Shown here: piece after piece, positions 6,817 to 12,852 of the stretch
Numbering within the stretch: the stretch's first letter is position 1
How the letters are laid out: each line of letters starts with the position of its first letter
Assembly (NCBI GenBank): GCA_947448795.1
Contig: CANFOZ010000018.1
Span: 1-44,742 of the forward strand
Direction: 5' to 3'
Length of the DNA stretch: 44,742 nucleotides
Origin: Bacteroidota bacterium
GTDB taxonomy: Bacteria > Bacteroidota > Bacteroidia > AKYH767-A > JAHEYN01
The notes under the pieces: model-generated
Told to the model about the DNA's origin: nothing
What the model saw: the letters and a program-made list of their open reading frames with translations, nothing else
Databases searched by the model: none
Program-made: the position numbers and the translations under genes

Positions 6817-7605
6817 ATGGAATTAAAACTTTACCAAATTGACTCATTTACAGATACCATTTTTGGTGGAAATCCTGCTTGTGTGGTGCCTCTTGACAAT
6901 TGGTTATCAGACGACATTTTGTTGAAAATAACTAAAGAAAATGCCGTTGCAGAAACCGCTTTTTTTGTAGATAAAGGAGAAAAAATCCATTTGCGATGGT
7001 TTACGCCAGAAATTGAAATGGATTTGTGCGGTCACGCCACACTTGCAACAGCACATTGCTTAAAGACAATTTTAGATTACAAAAAAGATGAAATTGTTTT
7101 CGAAACATTAAGTGGCGACTTAATTGTTAAAGTTGAAGATGGACTATACAAAATGGACTTCCCATCAAGAATGCCTATTGCAGATACTTTACCCGAGACA
7201 ATTTCAAAATCTTTAAATATCCAACCTAGTGAAATTTTAAAATCAAGAGATTATGTTTTGGTTTATGAAAACGAAAAAGCAATTAGAAATATTAAAATTG
7301 ATCGACAATTGTTTGACCAAATCAACCTTGATCCAGGCGGAGTAATTGTAACCGCAATTGGAGATAACTGTGATTTTGTTTCTCGATTTTTTACACCACA
7401 AGCCTCCATTTTAGAAGATCCTGTTACAGGTTCAGCACATTGTTCTTTAGTGCCATTTTGGTCAAAAAGACTTGATAAAAAAGTACTCTATGGGCAACAA
7501 GTTTCGGAACGAATGGGCAAACTATATTGTGAAGACAAAGGTGACCGAGTTATTATTAGCGGAACAGCAAAAACCTATTCTGTTGGGAACTTTTGGATAG
7601 AATAA
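6817..7605 (+). CDS. PhzF-family isomerase/epimerase-like protein
   Basis: The protein is 262 residues, the usual family length. Family landmarks are Phe-Gly-Gly-Asn-Pro-Ala-Cys-Val-Val near residue 17, the Asn-Ala-Val-Ala-Glu-Thr-Ala-Phe segment with the Glu corresponding to the catalytic acid of PhzF, Asp-Leu-Cys-Gly-His-Ala-Thr near residue 70, and Glu-Asp-Pro-Val-Thr-Gly-Ser-Ala-His-Cys near residue 205. The protein is soluble, with no signal peptide. The family includes trans-2,3-dihydro-3-hydroxyanthranilate isomerase, but here there are no other phenazine genes, so the substrate is unknown. It shares the AT-rich composition of the four-gene block and probably belongs to the same mobile unit. 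Confidence 0.88.
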   Translation: MELKLYQIDSFTDTIFGGNPACVVPLDNWLSDDILLKITKENAVAETAFFVDKGEKIHLRWFTPEIEMDLCGHATLATAHCLKTILDYKKDEIVFETLSGDLIVKVEDGLYKMDFPSRMPIADTLPETISKSLNIQPSEILKSRDYVLVYENEKAIRNIKIDRQLFDQINLDPGGVIVTAIGDNCDFVSRFFTPQASILEDPVTGSAHCSLVPFWSKRLDKKVLYGQQVSERMGKLYCEDKGDRVIISGTAKTYSVGNFWIE

Positions 7606-7666
7606 AACAATTTCTTGAAACAACAAAATATCGATTGTCATTGTAACCGACTCGCTTCAAAAATAA

Positions 7667-7702
7667 AAGAAAATTAAAAAGAAAATTAAAAAGAAAATCA
7701 AA
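7667..7702 (+). repeat. Three tandem copies of a 12-base repeat before the GNAT start codon
   Basis: AAGAAAATTAAA occurs at 7667-7678 and 7679-7690, with a one-base variant at 7691-7702, directly before the ATG at 7704. It occupies the place of the ribosome binding site. Copy number could change by slippage and alter translation. Confidence 0.8.
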
Positions 7703-7703
7703 A

Positions 7704-8225
7704 ATGAACTTTCAAATACAAAATAGCAGCAGTAACGATACAGACGAAATTTTCCGTTTATATAAAATTGCTACCGATTTTCAGAAGACGAGATTTATCA
7801 ACCATTGGCCAGAATTTGATAGAAAACTTATTGAAACTGAAATTTCAGAAAACAGACAATGGAAAATTGTTTCAGAAGGTAAAATTGCTTGTGTGTGGGC
7901 GACAACATTTAATGATCCACAAATTTGGGAGGAATGTAACGAAGATCCAGCTGTTTACATTCACCGCATAGCAACAAATCCTGATTTTCGCGGACAAAAT
8001 TTAGTGGGCAAAATTGTAGAATGGGCAAAAAATTATGCTCAAGAAAATCAAAAAAAATTTGTTAGAATGGATACTGTTGGCGATAATTCAGGATTAATTA
8101 ATCACTACACAAAATGTGGCTTTGAGTTTTTAGGTTTACTGAAACTTAAAACCACTGAAGGACTTCCAGCACATTATGACAACGCAACAGTAAGCTTATT
8201 TCAAATTGACGTAAACTATAAATAA
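7704..8225 (+). CDS. GNAT-family N-acetyltransferase
   Basis: The protein is 173 residues. The acetyl-CoA-binding motif A is clear: Ile-His-Arg-Ile-Ala-Thr-Asn-Pro-Asp-Phe-Arg-Gly-Gln-Asn-Leu-Val-Gly-Lys (residues about 91-108). Motif B follows with Asn-His-Tyr-Thr-Lys-Cys-Gly-Phe-Glu-Phe. The protein is soluble and the substrate is not predictable. It is the last gene before attC-like site 5 and shares the low GC of the preceding three genes. The start is the ATG right after a 12-base tandem repeat. Confidence 0.87.
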   Translation: MNFQIQNSSSNDTDEIFRLYKIATDFQKTRFINHWPEFDRKLIETEISENRQWKIVSEGKIACVWATTFNDPQIWEECNEDPAVYIHRIATNPDFRGQNLVGKIVEWAKNYAQENQKKFVRMDTVGDNSGLINHYTKCGFEFLGLLKLKTTEGLPAHYDNATVSLFQIDVNYK

Positions 8226-8347
8226 GAAAATAACTTCTCATTTATTTGTTTACAGTTTTATTTAATCCATTCTTGACAATTGAAAATATTGAAAACAGTT
8301 TTACTACATTTCCCAATACAAAAAGACAGGAATACAAAAATAAAAAC

Positions 8348-8482
8348 TGCCACCAACACACGCTACTAGCAATTTGGGTTTCAGGCATAATTTGAAATTG
8401 GTTTTGTATTTGGAAGATTTGGCAAATCCGAATAATGGGCTTAATTTAGTCCCAAACTGCTTGTAGCGCGGGAACGTTAGGC
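8348..8482 (+). repeat. attC-like palindromic site 5
   Basis: The long arms 8361-8378 (starting CGCTACTAGC) and 8451-8468 (ending TTGTAGCG) pair at 16 of 18 bases. The left box TGCCACCAAC (8348-8357) is the exact 10-base reverse complement of GTTGGTGGCA at 5441-5450, the 5' end of the four-gene cassette. The right box GTTAGGC (8476-8482) fits the integron core consensus GTTRRRY perfectly. Confidence 0.78.
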
Positions 8483-8897
8483 GCAAGGCGAGATAAACTT
8501 ACTTTAGAAAAACTTCACTGCTGAAGTAATGACTTTTTTCGTATCAAAATTAAATCTAATCGTATCAAATCGTATCCGTTCCGCTTCAAACCAATTGTAC
8601 TGAATCAAAAAAACAAGACAATTTCAGTACAAGCACATGGGTTGTTTTTTAATAGCGAGAAATCCCATTAAATTTAGCATTGCCGCTTCATCCGTTTTTA
8701 CTTGTCAGACCAGCGAAATGGATCATTTTTTTCTATGCGTTCTTCGAGACATCCAATTAATCATTAAAATAACAATAAATTAACCTGTTCAAACAGAAAA
8801 ATGAGTTACTTGCACGCCAAATTAAAGTATGCATACACGTTAATTTGAAAGATTAAAAGCAACTCCTATTTATCCATTTTTGAACAGCAATCCTGCT
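8483..8897 (+). other. AT-rich intergenic stretch without a gene
   Basis: About 415 bases after attC-like site 5 carry no supported gene. CGTATC occurs three times between about 8540 and 8577. No left box complementary to the start of this interval (expected TGCGCCTAAC) was found within the window, so the array may decay or end here. Confidence 0.4.
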
Positions 8898-9548
8898 ATG
8901 TTAAAACCAGTGAAAATTTCGGTACTAATGGCTGTCTACAATACCGATTTTAAGTATATCAAAAGTGCAATTGATTCCGTCTTAAAACAAGATTTTCAAG
9001 ATTTCGAGCTCATTATCATCGACGATGGTAGTACAGTTACTAATCGTAATTCCTTGTTGAGATATGCTAAAAAACACGAAAATAAAATAACCTATATTCG
9101 ACATAGTAACCGAGGTCAATCAGAATCAATCAACCGCGGTGTTTTAAACAGTATAGGTGAATTTATAACAATCCTTGATGGTGACGACGAATATAAATCG
9201 CATCATTTAAACGCTTGTCTTCGAGAGATAAAAGAGGATGATTTGATTTGTTCTACAACCGACACTATCGTGGATACCAGCGACGATTATTATGTTCCTG
9301 ATAAAAATGATTTAAAAAAACTTATCCATTTAGATGATACGATCCTTTTCGGAACATTATTCGGTCGTAAAAAAGTATTTTCAAGCGTTTCCTTCAAAAG
9401 CGGCTTCGCTGCCGATGCTGATTTTTACGAAAGAGCACAAACTCAATTTCGTGTAAAAAAAGTAGACCTAAGAACGTATATTTATCGCAGAAATAGTCCA
9501 AACAGTATTTGTTCAACTATTAAAAAAGAGAACCTGATCAATTCTTGA
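8898..9548 (+). CDS. Glycosyltransferase family 2 (GT-A fold)
   Basis: I prefer the ATG at 8898 to the TTG 18 bases upstream; this gives 216 residues. The N-terminus is the typical GT2 strand Lys-Ile-Ser-Val-Leu-Met-Ala-Val-Tyr-Asn, then Ser-Ala-Ile-Asp-Ser-Val-Leu-Lys-Gln. Ile-Ile-Asp-Asp-Gly-Ser-Thr follows, then Leu-Asp-Gly-Asp-Asp-Glu, the DxD-type metal/nucleotide-sugar site. It is short compared with many GT2 enzymes (about 250-320) and has no membrane helix, so it is a minimal domain. It is followed after 3 bases by a second glycosyltransferase-like gene, so the two probably form one operon. Acceptor and sugar are unknown. Confidence 0.88.
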   Translation: MLKPVKISVLMAVYNTDFKYIKSAIDSVLKQDFQDFELIIIDDGSTVTNRNSLLRYAKKHENKITYIRHSNRGQSESINRGVLNSIGEFITILDGDDEYKSHHLNACLREIKEDDLICSTTDTIVDTSDDYYVPDKNDLKKLIHLDDTILFGTLFGRKKVFSSVSFKSGFAADADFYERAQTQFRVKKVDLRTYIYRRNSPNSICSTIKKENLINS

Positions 9549-9551
9549 CCG

Positions 9552-10319
9552 ATGGCTCTCGAAATTCGTCGTTTTCGTCCAAATACGAATGTTATTATAG
9601 CATGTCATATAACTGGGGTGTATGATGTCAATCGCAATACAACGCTTGACAATGATAATTATGAAGTAGTGCGTGATTGGGCTGAATCAGTTGCGAAACA
9701 ACATTTACAAGGTATCATTTTTCATAACAATTTCAGTTTAGAAACCTGTGAAAAATTCCAAAATGAATATATTTCATTCATTAAAATAAATTACAACGAA
9801 CACTATAATCCCAATGTATATAGGTATTTTGTGTACACTGATTTTCTGCAACACCATGTCCAGTTTTTCAAAAGTATTTTCGTTACTGACATAACAGACG
9901 TTACGCTGGTTAATAATCCATTTATTGATTCTTTTTTTATTAAAAATTCGACCTCTATTTTTTGTGGTGACGAGCCAAAAACCCTCCATAATGATTGGAT
10001 GAGGGATCATTCTGCCAATCTACGTAAAAACATACGCGATTATGCCGACTATGAAAGCAAGTTTGGCTCTGAAACCCTTTTAAATTGTGGGGTAATAGGA
10101 AGTAAAGCTCCGGTATTCTTTGATTTCATTAAAAAGTTATGCGCTATTCACGAATATGCCAATGGTGCAAACCAAACGGCATTTACAGGTGATATGGGAG
10201 CGTTTAATTATTTAGCAAGAACACAATTTAATAGACATTTGAGACACGGTACGCCCGTTAATACCGTATTTAAAATGTACGAAAACGAACGCCTAGATTG
10301 CTGGTTTAGACATAAGTGA
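9552..10319 (+). CDS. Putative glycosyltransferase-like protein
   Basis: This 255-residue soluble protein starts 3 bases after the GT2 gene. A hydrophobic strand leads into Phe-Val-Thr-Asp-Ile-Thr-Asp-Val-Thr-Leu-Val-Asn-Asn-Pro-Phe, which looks like the DxD-type metal site and following Asn-Pro-Phe of GT-A nucleotide-sugar transferases. Leu-Leu-Asn-Cys-Gly-Val-Ile-Gly and Thr-Gly-Asp-Met-Gly-Ala-Phe-Asn-Tyr occur further on, a pattern seen in several acceptor-binding glycosyltransferase families. I cannot name the family. The context (directly after a GT2 gene) supports a role in glycan or glycoprotein assembly. The conserved C-terminal His-Gly-Thr-Pro-Val-Asn and Trp-Phe-Arg-His could bind the sugar donor. 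Confidence 0.6.
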   Translation: MALEIRRFRPNTNVIIACHITGVYDVNRNTTLDNDNYEVVRDWAESVAKQHLQGIIFHNNFSLETCEKFQNEYISFIKINYNEHYNPNVYRYFVYTDFLQHHVQFFKSIFVTDITDVTLVNNPFIDSFFIKNSTSIFCGDEPKTLHNDWMRDHSANLRKNIRDYADYESKFGSETLLNCGVIGSKAPVFFDFIKKLCAIHEYANGANQTAFTGDMGAFNYLARTQFNRHLRHGTPVNTVFKMYENERLDCWFRHK

Positions 10320-10330
10320 TTTTTTTAATG

Positions 10331-10378
10331 GCCTCCACAAAACAGTAATTTGAAGGACAATGCTGAATCCATGGAGGC
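10331..10378 (+). terminator. Weak inverted repeat after the glycosyltransferase pair
   Basis: GCCTCCA (10331-10337) and TGGAGGC (10372-10378) are reverse complements with a 34-base loop, starting 12 bases after the glycosyltransferase stop. No T run follows directly, so terminator function is uncertain. Confidence 0.3.
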
Positions 10379-10522
10379 AAGAAAAAAGAAACAAATTTCG
10401 GCACATCCTTTTTTTGTTATTTCAGGAATATAAACACGGCGATATAAAATCCTTGCACAAAAAGGGGTTCGATCAGAAAAATTAGTTAGATAAATAGTGT
10501 CATTTGAATTAATCGAAAAGCC

Positions 10523-10753
10523 ATGGGTTGGGATATACAAAATAACAGATTAACAAAGTCCTTTTCGTTTGAAAATCAAACCCAATTAGCTGAGTTTTTT
10601 TTAAAAGTTGCTAAACATGCTGATCAAGCTGGGCATCATCCCGATATTCGTATTTTTAAATGCAGTAATATGAAGATTGAATTATTTACGCATGATAAAA
10701 ATCAAATTACAGAATTGGACTATAAATTGGCAGCTTTCATTGATTCAATCTGA
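10523..10753 (+). CDS. 4a-hydroxytetrahydrobiopterin dehydratase (pterin-4a-carbinolamine dehydratase)
   Basis: The protein is 76 residues, the compact form common in Bacteroidota. Family landmarks are Arg/Lys-Ser-Phe-Ser-Phe near the start, Val-Ala-Lys-His-Ala-Asp-Gln-Ala, then His-His-Pro-Asp-Ile with the paired histidines of the active site, and Leu-Phe-Thr-His-Asp near residue 57 with the third catalytic histidine. The enzyme dehydrates 4a-hydroxytetrahydropterin to recycle the cofactor of aromatic amino-acid hydroxylases. No hydroxylase gene is adjacent. The start ATG is preceded by a poorly conserved spacer, and the gene ends shortly before attC-like site 6. Confidence 0.85.
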   Translation: MGWDIQNNRLTKSFSFENQTQLAEFFLKVAKHADQAGHHPDIRIFKCSNMKIELFTHDKNQITELDYKLAAFIDSI

Positions 10754-10845
10754 AATCATTTTTATTCCAAAAAAAATTTTGAGTTCCAGATATACGTGCA
10801 TTTTTTTCTGAGAATACGTGCTTTTGAATTTTAACAAAAAAACAA

Positions 10846-10997
10846 CGCCCGCTAAAAGCACATTTGCAATAGGCGGGGTTTAGCTTCGCTGATTTTCAAT
10901 TCGTGTTCCACAGAAATGATGCTAATTATCGGGATGGTTCTCCGAACAAAATTTGTGCTGCAAAGCCCGCTCATTGCCAAGCTGTAAAACGGTATGC
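10846..10997 (+). repeat. attC-like palindromic site 6 (degenerate ends)
   Basis: The left arm (about 10863-10885, including TTTGCAATAGGCGGGG) pairs with the right arm (about 10958-10983, including CAAAGCCCGCTCATTGCC) with few mismatches. The left box reads CCGCTAA and the right box GGTATGC, so both have drifted from the core consensus. Site 6 is the junction at which the truncated higA sequence begins. Confidence 0.55.
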
Positions 10998-11127
10998 CGC
11001 ATTGCTCGGTGATACGCCCGTAAACTATTGGCTTGGACTTCAGGACGACTTCGACATTGAAGAAAAAAGAAACGAAAAGAAGGCCGAACTTAACGCGATC
11101 AAGCAATTTGCTCGCAACGCTGCATAA
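10991..11127 (+). pseudogene. Truncated higA-type antitoxin C-terminus
   Basis: The frame encodes Tyr-Ala-Ala-Leu-Leu-Gly-Asp-Thr-Pro-Val-Asn-Tyr-Trp-Leu-Gly-Leu-Gln, then an acidic Glu-Glu-Lys-Arg tail. This is the typical end of HigA-like XRE antitoxins (in intact members a helix-turn-helix precedes the Phe/Tyr-Trp-Leu-x-Leu-Gln segment). The helix-turn-helix half is missing: upstream the frame runs into the attC-like palindrome, and the homology starts right at its right box. The stop TAA lies inside the left box of the next attC-like site. No toxin gene is next to it. It is a remnant, not a working antitoxin. Confidence 0.65.
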
Positions 11128-11285
11128 CAGCGCCTTGCGCACCATCCCGATGTCCCGATAATTCGGGACGGGATAGGTGGCCCTTCCCTCCTGCTGTTTG
11201 AAATTCATCGGAATTGTATTAGATTTGTTGCAATAAAAGAAACGCCTAGGATTCCCCACTTGCACGCAGGTCCAAAACGCTGCCG
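11119..11285 (+). repeat. attC-like palindromic site 7 (right box degraded)
   Basis: The left box GCTGCATAAC (11119-11128) matches the complement of the preceding cassette's start (GGTATGCCGC, 10991-11000) at 8 of 10 bases. The body shares four ordered segments with site 3 (1433-1576). The right box, expected as GTTRRRY, reads about CGCTGCC near 11279-11285. An inner hairpin with TCCCGATA/TTCGGGAC arms lies near 11148-11170. Confidence 0.5.
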
Positions 11286-11436
11286 GCAAATAAAAATAAC
11301 GACCTAACGACAAGACCATACAACCACCTTTTTTGTTTGGTCAAACTATAATTTTTATTAAAATTTGAAACAAAAACAAATAAAAACGGTGCGAATTTTT
11401 AATACCATTATGAACAGGAACACGAATTAAAAAAAA

Positions 11437-11847
11437 ATGAAAAAAATTGCAATTTTAACAACACTGTTGCTTTCAATTGGCTTTGTGAATGCGCAAACCA
11501 TCCAATCCAGCAATTACGGCACAACAGGTTACATTAAATCAGATGGCACCATTCAAAACAGCAGCTATTCAACTGTTGGCCACATAAAACAGGACGGCAC
11601 TATTCAAAACAGTAGTTATTCTTCAATTGGCTATATAAAAAGTGATGGAACTATCCAAAGCAGCAGTTACTCAACTGTTGGATATGTAAAAAGCGATGGT
11701 ACTGTTCAAAATAGCAGTTATTCGACTATTGGCTATATTAAGGACGATGGTACTGTTCAAAACAGCAGTTATTCGACAATTGGCTATGCAAAAGGAGTTG
11801 ATAAAAGATGGGCAGCCGTTGCTTTTTTCTTTTTCAAATTCAATTAA
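11437..11847 (+). CDS. Secreted short-repeat beta protein (beta-flower-like)
   Basis: The protein is 136 residues. A clear signal peptide (Met-Lys-Lys-Ile-Ala-Ile-Leu, hydrophobic core, cleavage after Val-Asn-Ala) is followed by about five and a half copies of a 17-residue unit, Asn-Ser-Ser-Tyr-Ser-Thr-Val-Gly-Tyr-Ile-Lys-Ser-Asp-Gly-Thr-Ile-Gln. The copies are very similar at DNA level too, so they look recently duplicated. The pattern of Tyr, Gly-Tyr-Ile and Asp-Gly-Thr fits small beta-hairpin repeat folds such as the beta-flower proteins of Bacteroidota; this assignment is from memory of the pattern. The C-terminus ends in Ala-Val-Ala-Phe-Phe-Phe-Phe-Lys-Phe-Asn, a very hydrophobic tail. 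Exported, role unknown. Confidence 0.8.
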   Translation: MKKIAILTTLLLSIGFVNAQTIQSSNYGTTGYIKSDGTIQNSSYSTVGHIKQDGTIQNSSYSSIGYIKSDGTIQSSSYSTVGYVKSDGTVQNSSYSTIGYIKDDGTVQNSSYSTIGYAKGVDKRWAAVAFFFFKFN

Positions 11848-12259
11848 TAAAACCAACCGACAACCGCAGTTGCACTCAACATGGTGCTTTGTAGTTTATT
11901 AACCAGCTGAGTTTTCGATAATCTTGGATGCTACATTGAAAGTGAAGAGCTCCGTAATCGAAATCGGCTTGCAATTATTTGGAATTTAATGGCTCTTTAA
12001 ATGCCAATTAGAATAGCTCATACACTAGTAAAATTCGGCGCGCCCTTAGACCTGAGCTTGCAACCCTTATCCTGCTTCGTGAAAGCAGAAATTCTTGATT
12101 ATTTCAGTAAATTAATATATCAGCATTGAATATCAAGCACCGCCTAGTTTTGATTATGGATAAAAAAACAGCGGCAAAATTGGGGTAGATTTTACGGCGC
12201 ATTCATTAAAATATCGATTGTTAAACACTTTTAATCGCAACCATAAACCTTAGCCGGTG
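11848..12259 (+). other. Intergenic stretch without a gene
   Basis: About 410 bases lie between the repeat protein and the DUF1801 gene. I see no supported reading frame, no clear palindrome of the attC-like type and no strong terminator. Confidence 0.4.
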
Positions 12260-12688
12260 ATGAAAGTAGAAAAGCAAATCACTACCTACATAACAAGTCA
12301 AGATGAACCCAAACGCAGCGATTTGCAAGCGCTGCACAGCCTATTATTAAACATAAAGCCGGATTTACGCTTGTGGTTTTACGATGGCAAAAACAGCGCA
12401 GGAAAAACGGTGACAAACCCTAATTGCGGCTATGGTTTTTGCAACCTGCATTACGCAAATGGGGAGACTAAGGAGTTTTATCAGATTGGCATCAGTGCCA
12501 CTAAAACAGGTATCTCGATTTATATTCTTGGAAAAAAAGATCTGAGCTACCTAGTTAAGACCTTTGGCAAAAGCATTGGTAAGGCCAGCGTGACTGCATA
12601 TTGCATCAAGTTAAAAGACCTAAATGGTATTCAAATGGATGTGCTTAAAGCTGCGCTGCTATATGGGCTTGAATCTCCGGATGCCTGA
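12260..12688 (+). CDS. DUF1801-type protein
   Basis: The protein is 142 residues from the ATG at 12260; a GTG three bases upstream is an alternative. It begins with a short helical part, followed by Leu-Arg-Leu-Trp-Phe-Tyr-Asp-Gly-Lys-Asn, then Gly-Tyr-Gly-Phe-Cys-Asn-Leu-His-Tyr, then Phe-Tyr-Gln-Ile-Gly-Ile-Ser-Ala-Thr-Lys-Thr-Gly-Ile-Ser-Ile-Tyr-Ile. This is the pattern of DUF1801 (YdhG-like) proteins from Bacteroidota. It is soluble, with no signal peptide. The biochemical role of the family is not established. It stands alone, with more than 100 bases on both sides. Confidence 0.72.
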   Translation: MKVEKQITTYITSQDEPKRSDLQALHSLLLNIKPDLRLWFYDGKNSAGKTVTNPNCGYGFCNLHYANGETKEFYQIGISATKTGISIYILGKKDLSYLVKTFGKSIGKASVTAYCIKLKDLNGIQMDVLKAALLYGLESPDA

Positions 12689-12801
12689 GCAAATCCAATA
12701 CTTGCGGTAAGCTTTTTAATGCGCTTGCTTTTTATTTTAATTAGCACTCCACAGCATACAATTGGCTTGCATGCAGCACACAAGCAATACACTGTGTTTC
12801 T

Positions 12802-12809
12802 TATCTTTG
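12802..12809 (+). promoter_or_regulatory. Bacteroidota -7 promoter box for the FAD monooxygenase gene
   Basis: TATCTTTG, followed by CA, fits TAnnTTTG exactly and lies 43 bases before the GTG start at 12853. A good upstream -33 TTG at the right spacing is not evident. Confidence 0.5.
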
Positions 12810-12852
12810 CAAGGTCTATTTTGATCAGGCACAATACAGAAGTAAAAAAACG

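Noticed and set aside
6817-7605. Phenazine biosynthesis
   Set aside because: Only the PhzF-like gene is present; the other phenazine genes are absent, so the family name does not imply the pathway.
1-11300. CRISPR array as an explanation for the repeated palindromes
   Set aside because: The repeats are long, imperfect, widely spaced by genes and variable in their ends; there are no short regular spacers and no cas genes.
1-11300. Insertion sequence or transposon as the source of the palindromes
   Set aside because: No transposase frame, no terminal repeats around the unit and no target-site duplication were seen. A miniature or REP-type element cannot be fully excluded, but it would not explain the pairwise end matching between distant sites.
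10852-11319. Long minus-strand frame (155 codons) across sites 6 and 7
   Set aside because: It runs through both palindromes and antisense to the higA remnant; its translation has no family features and seems to be an accident of the palindromes.
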